This document shows positions 27,721 to 36,360 of a stretch of DNA of 64,000 bases, piece after piece. Every line of letters starts with the position of its first letter. Position 1 is the first letter of the stretch. A program made the position numbers and the translations under genes. This stretch comes from Streptomyces cynarae (GTDB lineage: Bacteria > Actinomycetota > Actinomycetes > Streptomycetales > Streptomycetaceae). The notes below the pieces were generated by a model. The model saw only the letters and a list, made by a program, of their open reading frames with translations, did not search any database and had not been told where the DNA came from. The stretch is taken from positions 3,269,001 through 3,333,000 of the forward strand of contig NZ_CP106793.1 of the NCBI RefSeq assembly GCF_025642135.1, read 5' to 3'.

Positions 27721-28881
27721 ATGGATCACCACCTCTCCCCCGAGCTGGAGGAACTCCGGCGCACGGTCGAGGAGTTCGCGCACGACGTCGTGGCGCCCAA
27801 GATCGGCGACTTCTACGAGCGGCACGAGTTCCCGTACGAGATCGTCCGCGAGATGGGCCGCATGGGCCTGTTCGGGCTGCCGTTCCCGGAGGAGTACGGC
27901 GGCATGGGCGGCGACTACCTGGCGCTGGGCATCGCGCTGGAGGAACTGGCCCGAGTGGACTCCTCGGTGGCCATCACGCTGGAAGCGGGGGTCTCCCTCG
28001 GCGCGATGCCGATCTACCGCTTCGGCACGGAGGCCCAGAAGCAGGAGTGGCTGCCGCGTCTGTGCTCGGGCGAGATCCTGGGCGCGTTCGGCCTGACGGA
28101 GCCGGAGGCCGGCTCGGACGCGGGCGGAACCCGTACGACGGCCCGCCTGGACGCGTCGACGAACGAGTGGGTGATCAACGGCACCAAGTGCTTCATCACC
28201 AACTCGGGTACGGACATCACGGGCCTGGTCACCGTCACGGCGGTCACCGCCCGCACGGAGGACGGCCGCCCGAAGATCTCCTCGATCATCGTCCCGTCCG
28301 GCACGCCCGGGTTCACGGTCGCGGCCCCCTACTCGAAGGTCGGTTGGAACGCCTCCGACACCCGGGAGCTGTCCTTCGCGGACGTCCGTGTACCCGCGGA
28401 GAACCTCCTGGGCGAGGAAGGCCGGGGCTACGCCCAGTTCCTGCGCATCCTGGACGAGGGCCGTATCGCGATCGCGGCCCTGGCGACGGGCCTGGCACAG
28501 GGTTGTGTGGACGAGTCGGTGAAGTACGCGAAGGAACGTCACGCCTTCGGCCGCCCGATCGGCGCCAACCAGGCGGTCCAATTCAAGATCGCCGACATGG
28601 AGATGAAGGCCCACACGGCGCGTCTGGCCTGGCGTGACGCCGCGTCACGCCTGGTTTCCGGCGAACCCTTCAAGAAGGAGGCGGCCCTGGCGAAGCTCCA
28701 CTCCTCCACGGTCGCGGTGGACAACGCCCGCGACGCCACCCAGATCCACGGCGGCTACGGCTTCATGAACGAGTACCCGGTGGCCCGTATGTGGCGCGAC
28801 TCCAAGATCCTGGAGATCGGGGAGGGCACGAGCGAGGTACAGCGGATGCTGATCGCCCGGGAGCTGGGGCTCGTGGGCTGA
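27721..28881 (+). CDS. acdH: Acyl-CoA dehydrogenase (AcdH-like, short/branched-chain type)
   Basis: The 386-residue protein has FGLTEPEAGSDAGGTRTTA, IHGGYGFMNEYPVARMWRDS and EIGEGTSEVQRMLIARELG. The canonical catalytic Glu is present (Glu368), and the isovaleryl-CoA-dehydrogenase-type position is Gly247, so its active site is of the short/2-methyl-branched kind. In Streptomyces a gene in this context was named acdH and linked to branched-chain amino-acid catabolism; I use the name on that basis. It is the last gene of the operon, 4 bp after the lyase. Confidence 0.88.
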   Translation: MDHHLSPELEELRRTVEEFAHDVVAPKIGDFYERHEFPYEIVREMGRMGLFGLPFPEEYGGMGGDYLALGIALEELARVDSSVAITLEAGVSLGAMPIYRFGTEAQKQEWLPRLCSGEILGAFGLTEPEAGSDAGGTRTTARLDASTNEWVINGTKCFITNSGTDITGLVTVTAVTARTEDGRPKISSIIVPSGTPGFTVAAPYSKVGWNASDTRELSFADVRVPAENLLGEEGRGYAQFLRILDEGRIAIAALATGLAQGCVDESVKYAKERHAFGRPIGANQAVQFKIADMEMKAHTARLAWRDAASRLVSGEPFKKEAALAKLHSSTVAVDNARDATQIHGGYGFMNEYPVARMWRDSKILEIGEGTSEVQRMLIARELGLVG

Positions 28882-28887
28882 GCCCCT

Positions 28888-28904
28888 CGGAGGGGAAGCC
28901 TCCG
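28888..28904 (+). other. Short hairpin after acdH
   Basis: CGGAGG (28888-28893) pairs with CCTCCG (28899-28904) around a 5-nt loop, 7 bp after the acdH stop. There is no U-tract. The left arm is also a ribosome-binding sequence for the small ORF that starts at 28904. Confidence 0.45.
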
Positions 28905-29050
28905 TGAACCGCCACACCCGCAAGGAGCCCCACATCTTCGGAGACTCGGTGCCGTTCGGACCCTGGACGGTAGGCCCTTCCGCCTCCCGCCGCTACGGCC
29001 AGGCGGGGAACGGCCCGAGCACGGCTGACGGCGGGTCGCCGACCACCTGA
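28904..29050 (+). CDS. Possible small protein of 48 residues
   Basis: GTG 28904 opens a 48-codon frame ending with TGA at 29050. It contains the strings HIFGDSVPFGPWTVGPSASR and RRYGQAGNGPSTADG. About 43 of 48 third codon positions are G or C, like the real genes around it. GGAGGGG lies about 8 nt upstream. It sits between acdH and a strong terminator, so it could be translated from the acdH message. I do not recognise a family; chance in high-GC DNA is possible. Confidence 0.4.
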   Translation: MNRHTRKEPHIFGDSVPFGPWTVGPSASRRYGQAGNGPSTADGGSPTT

Positions 29051-29071
29051 CGACCTCTCGGACGAACCCAC

Positions 29072-29114
29072 ACCCCGACGGACACCGCGATCACCGGACC
29101 GTCGGGGTTCTTTT
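29072..29114 (+). terminator. Intrinsic terminator of the acyl-CoA carboxylase operon
   Basis: A perfect 10-bp stem, ACCCCGACGG (29072-29081) with CCGTCGGGGT (29099-29108), is followed by TCTTTTC. It closes the accD-accC-hmgL-acdH unit before the iron-regulated genes. Confidence 0.85.
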
Positions 29115-29183
29115 CGTGCCGTGCGGGCACGGCCCCTCTCCCTGACCGCCGCCGGGGACCCGCCCGACCCTCTGGACATGACG

Positions 29184-29202
29184 TGAGGTTAGGCTAACCT
29201 AA
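29184..29202. promoter_or_regulatory. Iron box (DmdR1/IdeR-type operator) upstream of desE
   Basis: TGAGGTTAGGCTAACCTAA matches the actinobacterial iron-box consensus. AGGTTAG and CTAACCT are perfect inverted arms around one G. It lies 48 bp before the desE start, where the iron-loaded DtxR-family repressor DmdR1 would block transcription. Confidence 0.9.
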
Positions 29203-29250
29203 CCACGACCCCGATCAGTCGCCCCGTACGCACGAAAGCAGACCACACCC

Positions 29251-30300
29251 ATGCCCAAAGCTCCCGCCACCCGTCTCACCCGCCGCGGCATCCTCACCGC
29301 CGGAGGCGCCCTCGGCCTCGGTGCCGTGCTCGCGGCCTGCGGGGACGAGAAGGCGAAAAGCGGCGGCTCGGGCAGCGGCGCCCCGGCCGGCAAGTCCGGT
29401 CCCTGGTCGTTCAAGGACGACCGCGGGCAGACCGCCAAGGCCGACAAGGTGCCGTCGAACATCGTCGCCTTCGTCGGTGTCGCCGCCGCGCTGCACGACT
29501 ACGGCGTCGATGTGAAGGGCGTCTTCGGCCCGACCAAGACCAAGGACGGCAAGGCCGACGTCCAGGCCGGCGACCTCGACGTCGACAAGGTCACGGTCCT
29601 CGGCAACGAATGGGGCCAGTTCAACATCGAGAAGTACGCGGCCCTCACCCCCGACCTCCTCGTCACCACCATGTTCGACGGCGCCGGGACGCTCTGGTAC
29701 GTGCCCGAGGAGTCCAAGAAGAAGATCCTCGCCGTGGGCGCCCCGAGCGTCGGGATCTCCGTCTACGACCGCCGGATGCCCGAGCCCCTGCAGCGCATGC
29801 TGGAACTCGCCAAGTCGCTCGGCGCGGACACCGCCTCCGCGAAGACCGCCCAGGCGAAGAAGCGGTTCGAGGACGCCGCCGCCCGGCTGCGCGCCGCCGC
29901 CAAGGCCAAGCCCGACATCAAGGTGCTGGCGGGCTCCGCGAGCCAGGACGTCTTCTACGTCTCCGGAACCAACCTCTCGATCGACCTGGAGTACTTCAAG
30001 GCCCTCGGCGTGAACTTCGTCGAGCCGCCCGCCTCCGCGCTGAAGGCGAGCGGAGGCTGGTTCGAGAACCTCAGCTGGGAGAACGTCGACAAGTACAAGG
30101 CCGACGTCATCATGATGGACAACCGCACCTCGGCCATCCAGCCCGCCGACATCACCGAGGCGACCTGGAAGAAGCTCCCCGCGGTCAAGGCGGGCCAGGT
30201 CATCGCCCGCAACCCCGAGCCCATCCTGTCGTACGACAAGTGCGCCCCGCTGCTCGAGGACCTCGCCAAGGCGATCGAGACGGCCGAGAAGGTCAGCTGA
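29251..30300 (+). CDS. desE: Ferrioxamine-binding lipoprotein DesE
   Basis: The 349-residue periplasmic-type iron-siderophore receptor has a combined twin-arginine/lipoprotein signal (TRRGILTAGGALGLG then lipobox LAAC at about residue 30). The class III solute-binding fold follows, with the repeat pairs DLDVDKVTVLGNEWGQFNIEK and NPEPILSYDK. It captures ferric hydroxamates for an ABC importer. Its position behind an iron box and before desF and desABCD matches the known Streptomyces des locus. No permease or ATPase gene is adjacent; those are usually elsewhere. Confidence 0.93.
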   Translation: MPKAPATRLTRRGILTAGGALGLGAVLAACGDEKAKSGGSGSGAPAGKSGPWSFKDDRGQTAKADKVPSNIVAFVGVAAALHDYGVDVKGVFGPTKTKDGKADVQAGDLDVDKVTVLGNEWGQFNIEKYAALTPDLLVTTMFDGAGTLWYVPEESKKKILAVGAPSVGISVYDRRMPEPLQRMLELAKSLGADTASAKTAQAKKRFEDAAARLRAAAKAKPDIKVLAGSASQDVFYVSGTNLSIDLEYFKALGVNFVEPPASALKASGGWFENLSWENVDKYKADVIMMDNRTSAIQPADITEATWKKLPAVKAGQVIARNPEPILSYDKCAPLLEDLAKAIETAEKVS

Positions 30301-30309
30301 GGAGTCATC

Positions 30310-31134
30310 GTGACGACTGCCGTAGCCGCCCCGTTCCGCTTCTTTTCCCTCCAGGTCGCACGGACGAGGCGGCTCGGCCCGTCGCTCGTCCGGGTCACCT
30401 TCACCGGGGACGACCTGCCCGCCTTCCGCTCCGACGGACGCGACCAGAGCCTCTCCCTGTTCCTGCCGCACCCCGGACAGCCGGAACCAGTGGTGCCGCT
30501 GGAGCTGGACGACGGATGGTGGCAAGCCTGGCGTGAACTCCCGGACGACGTACGGGCGGTGATGCGTTCGTACACCCTCCGGGCACTGCGCCGGAACCCC
30601 GACGAGATCGACATCGACTTCGCCCTGCACACCCCGGCCGGGCCCGCCTCTCGCTGGGCCTCCCTCGCCACCCCCGGCGACCGCGTCCTCGTGCTCGGCC
30701 CGGCGATCGAGGACAACCGCGCGATCCGCTTCCGCCCGCCCGAGGACACCGACCTGGTCGTGATGTGGGGCGACGAGACCGCCGTACCCGCCGCCTCCGC
30801 GATCCTCGAGTCGCTGCCCCCGGGCACGCGCGCCCAGGTCTGGCTGGAGGTCGGGCAGGCGGGTGACATCCAGGACCTGGTGACTCGGGCGGACGCCGGG
30901 ATCACCTGGCTCGTACGCGACGGCGAGAGGTCCCCCATGACTCTCGTCGCGCTGCGGGACGCCGAACTCCCGCCCGCGAAGGCCCCGTACGTGTGGATCG
31001 CGGGCGAGGCCGGCCGGGTGAAGGAGCTGCGCCGACACTTCGTCGGCGAGCGCGGCGTCGACCGGCGGCGTGTCACCTTCGTCGGCTACTGGCGGCACGG
31101 GCTGAGCGAGGAGCAGGTGCGCGAGCAGCAGTGA
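30310..31134 (+). CDS. desF: Siderophore-interacting FAD reductase (SIP family)
   Basis: The 274-residue protein has the SIP/FAD-binding-9 fold: an N-terminal beta-barrel with RLGPSLVRVTFTGDDLPAF and the flavin motif RSYTLR, then an NAD(P)H domain with DRVLVLGPA, VWIAGEAGRVKELRRHF and VGYWRHG. It reduces iron in imported ferric siderophores to release it in the cytoplasm. GTG 30310 is 9 bp after desE, in the same iron-controlled transcript. Confidence 0.9.
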   Translation: MTTAVAAPFRFFSLQVARTRRLGPSLVRVTFTGDDLPAFRSDGRDQSLSLFLPHPGQPEPVVPLELDDGWWQAWRELPDDVRAVMRSYTLRALRRNPDEIDIDFALHTPAGPASRWASLATPGDRVLVLGPAIEDNRAIRFRPPEDTDLVVMWGDETAVPAASAILESLPPGTRAQVWLEVGQAGDIQDLVTRADAGITWLVRDGERSPMTLVALRDAELPPAKAPYVWIAGEAGRVKELRRHFVGERGVDRRRVTFVGYWRHGLSEEQVREQQ

Positions 31135-31171
31135 CGGCGGTCACCACGGGGCGGAGTTTCCCTAGATCGAA

Positions 31172-31192
31172 CTTAGGTTAGGCTAACCTAAG
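31172..31192. promoter_or_regulatory. Iron box upstream of desABCD
   Basis: The core TTAGGTTAGGCTAACCTAA (31173-31191) is the full iron-box consensus, and the flanking C/G extend it to a perfect palindrome with 10-bp arms around one G. It is a stronger site than the one before desE and lies 63 bp before desA. Confidence 0.95.
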
Positions 31193-31254
31193 TCCCAACA
31201 GAGACGACTTCGCCCTCTGCTGTCCCGCCCGGACTCCCCCACCGGAGGACCCAC

Positions 31255-32721
31255 ATGCGCTCGCACCTGCTCAATGACCTCACCGCGGAGCACTACCGCC
31301 GCTCCGTGACCGAAGGAGTAGAGCGGGTGGCCGACCGACTCGCCACCACCGACCGTCCGTTCACCGGCGTCACGGTCGACGCCCTCGCCCCCCGCATCGA
31401 CGGGATCGACCTGGACCGCCCGCTGCACGACACCACCGCGGCCCTGGACGAGCTGGAGGAGCTCTACCTCCGCGACGCGGTCTACTTCCACCACCCCCGC
31501 TACCTCGCCCACCTCAACTGCCCGGTCGTCATCCCGGCCGTGCTCGGCGAGGCCGTCCTGTCCGCCGTCAACTCCTCCCTCGACACCTGGGACCAGTCGG
31601 CGGGCGGCACCCTGATCGAGCGCAGGCTCATCGACTGGACCGCCGAGCGGATCGGCCTCGGCCCGGCCGCCGACGGCGTGTTCACCTCCGGCGGCACCCA
31701 GTCCAACCTCCAGGCGCTGTTGCTGGCCCGCGAGGAGGCCAAGCCGGAGGGGGCAGGGTGGGAAGCATCGGACACTCTCGCCAGGCTGCGCATCCTCACC
31801 TCCGAGGTGAGCCACTTCAGCGTCAGGAAGTCCGCGAAACTCCTCGGCCTCAGCCCCGAGTCCGTCGTCGCCGTCCCCGTCGGCCACGACCGGCGCATGC
31901 AGACCGTCGCCCTCGCCCACGAGCTGGAGCGGTGCACCCGGGACGGTCTGATCCCGATGGCCGTCGTCGCCACCGCCGGCACCACCGACTTCGGCTCCAT
32001 CGACCCGCTGCCCGAGATCGCCGAGCTGTGCGCCCAGTACGGCACCTGGATGCACGTGGACGCGGCCTACGGCTGCGGACTGCTGGTCTCGCCCCGCCGC
32101 CGCGGCCTCCTCGACGGCATCGAACGCGCCGACTCGGTCACCGTCGACTACCACAAGTCCTTCTTCCAGCCGGTGAGTTCGTCGGCCGTCCTGGTCCGCG
32201 ACGCCGCCACGCTGCGGCACGCCACCTACCACGCGGAGTACCTCAACCCGCGCAGCGCGGTGCGGGAGCGCATCCCCAACCAGGTCGACAAGTCCCTGCA
32301 GACCACCCGCCGCTTCGACGCCCTCAAGCTGTGGATGACGCTGCGCGTGATGGGCGCCCACGGCATCGGACAGCTCTTCGACGAGGTCTGCGACCTGGCG
32401 GCCGAGGGCTGGGAGCTGCTCGCCGCCGACCCGCGCTACGACGTCGTCGTCGAACCGCAGCTGTCCACGCTCGTCTTCCGCTACATCCCCTCCGCCGTCA
32501 CCGACCCGGCCGACATCGACCGCGCCAACCTGCACGCCCGCAAGGCCCTGTTCGCCTCCGGTGACGCGGTCGTCGCGGGCACCAAGGTCGCGGGCCGCCA
32601 CTACCTGAAGTTCACCCTGCTCAACCCCGAGACCACGGTGGACGACATCACAGCCGTCCTCGATCTGATCGCCGGCCACGCCGAGCAGTACCTGGGAGAG
32701 TCCCTTGACCGCGCGTCCTGA
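31255..32721 (+). CDS. desA: Lysine decarboxylase DesA
   Basis: The 488-residue PLP enzyme of the group II decarboxylase family has [18 protein letters not shown] (phosphate binding), HVDAAYGCG and the Schiff-base lysine Lys301 in DYHKSFFQP. It turns lysine into cadaverine, the first step of desferrioxamine synthesis. ATG 31255 follows GGAGG and the iron box; its end overlaps desB by 17 bp. Confidence 0.95.
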   Translation: MRSHLLNDLTAEHYRRSVTEGVERVADRLATTDRPFTGVTVDALAPRIDGIDLDRPLHDTTAALDELEELYLRDAVYFHHPRYLAHLNCPVVIPAVLGEAVLSAVNSSLDTWDQSAGGTLIERRLIDWTAERIGLGPAADGVFTSGGTQSNLQALLLAREEAKPEGAGWEASDTLARLRILTSEVSHFSVRKSAKLLGLSPESVVAVPVGHDRRMQTVALAHELERCTRDGLIPMAVVATAGTTDFGSIDPLPEIAELCAQYGTWMHVDAAYGCGLLVSPRRRGLLDGIERADSVTVDYHKSFFQPVSSSAVLVRDAATLRHATYHAEYLNPRSAVRERIPNQVDKSLQTTRRFDALKLWMTLRVMGAHGIGQLFDEVCDLAAEGWELLAADPRYDVVVEPQLSTLVFRYIPSAVTDPADIDRANLHARKALFASGDAVVAGTKVAGRHYLKFTLLNPETTVDDITAVLDLIAGHAEQYLGESLDRAS

Positions 32722-33988
32722 AGCCACCGGGAAGACGTACGACTTCGTCGGGATCGGGCTCGGCCCCTTCAACCTCGGCCTCGCCTGCCTCACCGAGTCG
32801 ATCGACGGCCTCGACGGCGTCTTCCTGGAGGCGAAGCCCACCTTCGAGTGGCACTCGGGGATGTTCCTGGAGGGCGCCCACCTCCAGACCCCGTTCCTGT
32901 CGGACCTGGTCACCCTGGCCGACCCCACCTCCCCGTACTCCTTCCTCAACTACCTGAAGGAGCGGGGCAGGCTGTACTCGTTCTACATCCGCGAGAACTT
33001 CTACCCCCTGCGCGTCGAGTACGACGACTACTGCCGCTGGGCCGCCGGAAAACTCGCCGGCGTCCGCTTCAACACGACGGTCACCGAGGTGACGTACGCG
33101 GACCAGGACGAGGTGTATGTCGTACGGACGCAGGACGGGGACACCTACCGCGCCCGTCATCTGGTCCTCGGCACCGGCACCCCTCCCCACATCCCGGAGC
33201 CCTGCCGCGGTCTGGGCGGTGACGCCATCCACAACTCCCGCTATCTGGACCACAAGCACCGGCTCCAGGCCAAGGAGTCGATCACCCTGGTCGGCAGCGG
33301 CCAGTCCGCCGCGGAGATCTACCGCGACCTGCTCGGGGAGATCGACGTCCACGGCTACCGGCTGAACTGGGTGACCCGCTCCCCGCGCTTCTTCCCCCTC
33401 GAGTACACCAAGCTCACGCTGGAGATGACCTCCCCGGAGTACATCGACTACTTCCACGCGCTGCCCGAGCGGACCCGCTACCGCCTCACGGAGCAGCAGA
33501 AGGGCCTGTTCAAGGGCATCGACAGCGATCTGATCGACGAGATCTTCGACCTGCTGTACCAGAAGAACCTCGACGGCCCGGTCCCGACCCGCCTGCTCAC
33601 CAACTCGACCCTGACGAGGGCCGCCTACGAGGACGGCACCTACACCCTCACCTTCCGCCAGGAGGAGCAGGAGAAGGACTACGAGCTGCGCTCCCAGGGC
33701 CTGATCCTCGCCACCGGATACAAGTACGTCGAACCCGAGTTCCTGAGGCCCGTCCGCGACCGCCTGCGCTACGACCGGCACGGCAACTTCGACGTGGCCC
33801 GCAACTACGCGATCGACGTCACCGGCCGGGGCGTGTTCCTGCAGAACGCCGGCGTCCACACCCACTCGATCACCTCACCCGACCTGGGCATGGGCGCCTA
33901 CCGGAACGCGTACATCATCCGGGAGCTGCTCGGCACCGAGTACTACCCCGTCGAGAAGACCATCGCCTTCCAGGAGTTCGCGGTATGA
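32705..33988 (+). CDS. desB: Cadaverine N-monooxygenase DesB
   Basis: The 427-residue flavin N-hydroxylase has the FAD site [12 protein letters not shown], the NADPH site [11 protein letters not shown] and the C-terminal ATGYKYVEP of the IucD/SidA family. It makes N-hydroxycadaverine. The TTG at 32705 lies inside desA with GGGAGAG upstream; no other start precedes the FAD motif, so this rare start codon and coupling to desA look real. Confidence 0.95.
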   Translation: MTARPEATGKTYDFVGIGLGPFNLGLACLTESIDGLDGVFLEAKPTFEWHSGMFLEGAHLQTPFLSDLVTLADPTSPYSFLNYLKERGRLYSFYIRENFYPLRVEYDDYCRWAAGKLAGVRFNTTVTEVTYADQDEVYVVRTQDGDTYRARHLVLGTGTPPHIPEPCRGLGGDAIHNSRYLDHKHRLQAKESITLVGSGQSAAEIYRDLLGEIDVHGYRLNWVTRSPRFFPLEYTKLTLEMTSPEYIDYFHALPERTRYRLTEQQKGLFKGIDSDLIDEIFDLLYQKNLDGPVPTRLLTNSTLTRAAYEDGTYTLTFRQEEQEKDYELRSQGLILATGYKYVEPEFLRPVRDRLRYDRHGNFDVARNYAIDVTGRGVFLQNAGVHTHSITSPDLGMGAYRNAYIIRELLGTEYYPVEKTIAFQEFAV

Positions 33989-34527
33989 GCACCGTCGACA
34001 TCGGCACCTTCACCCTTCGCCCCGTCGACCCGGGCCGGGACGCCGGGCTGCTGCACGCCTGGGTCACGCACCCCAAGGCGGCCTTCTGGATGATGCAGGA
34101 CGCCACGGTCGGCGACGTGGAGCTCGCCTACCGGGAGATCGCGGCCGACGAGCACCACCACGCGCTCCTCGGGCTGCACGACGGCGAGCCCGCCTTCCTG
34201 ATGGAGAGGTACGACCCGGCCCACCGGGAGCTGGTCGGGCTGTACGAGCCGGAGCCGGGCGACATCGGCATGCACTTCCTGGTGGCGCCGACCGACACGC
34301 CCGTGCACGGGTTCACCCGGGCCGTCATCACCGCCGTGATGCGGCACCTGTTCGAGGACTCCGCCACCCGGCGGGTCGTCGTCGAGCCCGATGTGCGCAA
34401 CACGGCGGTGCACGCCCTGAACGAGGCGGTCGGGTTCGTGCCCGAACGCGAGATCGAAAAGCCCGAGAAGAAGGCCCTGTTGAGTTTCTGCACCCGTGAG
34501 CGGTTCGAGAAGGCGGTGGCGGCATGA
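33985..34527 (+). CDS. desC: N-hydroxycadaverine acyltransferase DesC
   Basis: The 180-residue GNAT-fold protein of the IucB-like siderophore acyltransferase group has [18 protein letters not shown] near its start and the acyl-CoA region [20 protein letters not shown]. It adds succinyl or acetyl groups to N-hydroxycadaverine. ATGA overlaps join it to desB before (33985) and desD after (34524). Confidence 0.95.
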   Translation: MSTVDIGTFTLRPVDPGRDAGLLHAWVTHPKAAFWMMQDATVGDVELAYREIAADEHHHALLGLHDGEPAFLMERYDPAHRELVGLYEPEPGDIGMHFLVAPTDTPVHGFTRAVITAVMRHLFEDSATRRVVVEPDVRNTAVHALNEAVGFVPEREIEKPEKKALLSFCTRERFEKAVAA

Positions 34528-36296
34528 CCCTCGCCGACGCCGTGGCCCATCTGTCCCCCGAGCGCTGGGAGAAGGCGGGCCGCCTCCTGATCCGCAAGGC
34601 GCTGGCCGAGTTCGCCCATGAACGGCTGATCACCCCCGAGCGGGAGGAGGACGGCCGGTACCTCGTCCGCAGCGACGACGGGCTCACCCGCTACCGCTTC
34701 ACGGCCACCCTGCACGCCCTCGACCACTGGCGGGTCGACGGGGACTCGATCACCCGTCACCGCGACGGAAGCGAACTGCCGCTCGCCGCACTCGACTTCT
34801 TCATCGAGCTCAGGCGGTCGCTGGGCCTGAGCGACGACATCCTGCCCGTCTATCTGGAAGAGATCTCCTCCACCGTCGCCGGCATCTGCTACAAGCTCGC
34901 CAAGCCGCAGATCCCGTCGGCGGAGCTGGCCCGCTCCGGTTTCCAGGCGATCGAGTCCGGGATGACGGAGGGCCACCCCTGCTTCGTCGCCAACAACGGG
35001 CGGCTGGGCTTCGGCATCCACGAGTACCTGTCGTACGCGCCCGAGACCGCGAGCCCGGTGCGGCTGGTGTGGCTTGCGGCGCACCGCTCGCGGGCGGCGT
35101 TCACGGCGGGGGTCGGTCTCGAGTACGAGTCGTTCATCCGGCAGGAGCTGGGCACCGGGACCGTCGAGCGGTTCCACGGCGTCCTGCGCGACCAGGGCCT
35201 GGACCCGGCCGACTACCTCCTCATACCCGTCCACCCCTGGCAGTGGTGGAACAAGCTCACCGTCACCTTCGCCGCCGAGGTCGCCCGCCGGAACCTGGTG
35301 TGCCTCGGCGAGGGCGACGACGAGTACCTGGCGCAGCAGTCCATACGGACCTTCTTCAACACCTCGCACCCGGAGAAGCACTACGTCAAGACGGCCCTGT
35401 CCGTGCTCAACATGGGCTTCATGCGGGGGCTGTCGGCCGCGTACATGGAGGCCACCCCGGCGATCAACGACTGGCTGGCACGGCTGATCGAGAACGACCC
35501 GGTGCTGAAGTCGACGGGCCTGACGATCATCCGGGAGCGCGCGGCCGTCGGCTACCACCACCTGGAGTACGAGGCCGCCACCGACCGCTACTCCCCGTAC
35601 CGGAAGATGCTCGCGGCCCTGTGGCGGGAGAGCCCGGTGCCCTCGCTCCAGGACGGCGAGGCACTGGCCACCATGGCGTCCCTCGCCCATGTCGACCACG
35701 AGGGCGCGTCCTTCGCGGGGGCGCTGATCGAGCGCTCGGGGCTCCCGCCGAGGGAGTGGCTGCGGCACTATCTCCGGGCCTACCTCACCCCGCTGCTGCA
35801 CGGTTTCTACGCCTACGACCTGGTGTTCATGCCGCACGGCGAGAACGTCATCCTCGTCCTGAAGGACGGCGTCGTACAGCGCGCGATCTTCAAGGACATA
35901 GCGGAGGAGATCGCGGTCATGGACCCGGAGGCGGTGCTGCCGCCGGAGGTGGCGCGCATCCGCGTGGAGGTCCCGGAGGACAAGAAGCTCCTGTCCATCT
36001 TCACGGACGTCTTCGACTGCTTCCTCCGCTTCGTCGCGGCGAACCTCGCCACCGAGGGGATCCTCGAGGAGGAGGACTTCTGGCGGACGGTCGCGGAGGT
36101 CGCCCACGAGTACCAGGACGCGAACCCGCAGCTCGCCGAGAGGTTCCGCCAGTACGACCTGTTCGCCCCGGAGTTCGCCCTGTCCTGTCTCAACCGGCTG
36201 CAACTGCGGAACAACGAGCAGATGGTGGACCTGGCGGACCCGTCGGGGGCGCTGCAACTGGCCGGGACCCTGAGGAACCCGATCGCGGGCCTGTAG
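34524..36296 (+). CDS. desD: Desferrioxamine synthetase DesD (NIS family)
   Basis: The 590-residue IucA/IucC-type NRPS-independent siderophore synthetase has HPWQWWNKL, SIRTFFNTSHPEKHYVKTAL, HGENVILVLKDGVVQRAIFKD and a FhuF-like C-terminal part. It uses ATP to join and cyclise succinyl-hydroxycadaverine units into desferrioxamine. It ends the iron-regulated operon just before a two-way terminator. Confidence 0.95.
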   Translation: MTLADAVAHLSPERWEKAGRLLIRKALAEFAHERLITPEREEDGRYLVRSDDGLTRYRFTATLHALDHWRVDGDSITRHRDGSELPLAALDFFIELRRSLGLSDDILPVYLEEISSTVAGICYKLAKPQIPSAELARSGFQAIESGMTEGHPCFVANNGRLGFGIHEYLSYAPETASPVRLVWLAAHRSRAAFTAGVGLEYESFIRQELGTGTVERFHGVLRDQGLDPADYLLIPVHPWQWWNKLTVTFAAEVARRNLVCLGEGDDEYLAQQSIRTFFNTSHPEKHYVKTALSVLNMGFMRGLSAAYMEATPAINDWLARLIENDPVLKSTGLTIIRERAAVGYHHLEYEAATDRYSPYRKMLAALWRESPVPSLQDGEALATMASLAHVDHEGASFAGALIERSGLPPREWLRHYLRAYLTPLLHGFYAYDLVFMPHGENVILVLKDGVVQRAIFKDIAEEIAVMDPEAVLPPEVARIRVEVPEDKKLLSIFTDVFDCFLRFVAANLATEGILEEEDFWRTVAEVAHEYQDANPQLAERFRQYDLFAPEFALSCLNRLQLRNNEQMVDLADPSGALQLAGTLRNPIAGL

Positions 36297-36314
36297 TCCG
36301 CGGTCGCAGACGGG

Positions 36315-36349
36315 CGGGCACCCCGGTGTACGGTCCACCGGGGTGCCCG
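36315..36349. terminator. Bidirectional terminator between desD and hexA
   Basis: CGGGCACCCCGGTG (36315-36328) pairs perfectly over 14 bp with CACCGGGGTGCCCG (36336-36349) around a 7-nt loop. It lies between two convergent genes. Confidence 0.85.
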
Positions 36350-36360
36350 TCACGCTTCGG

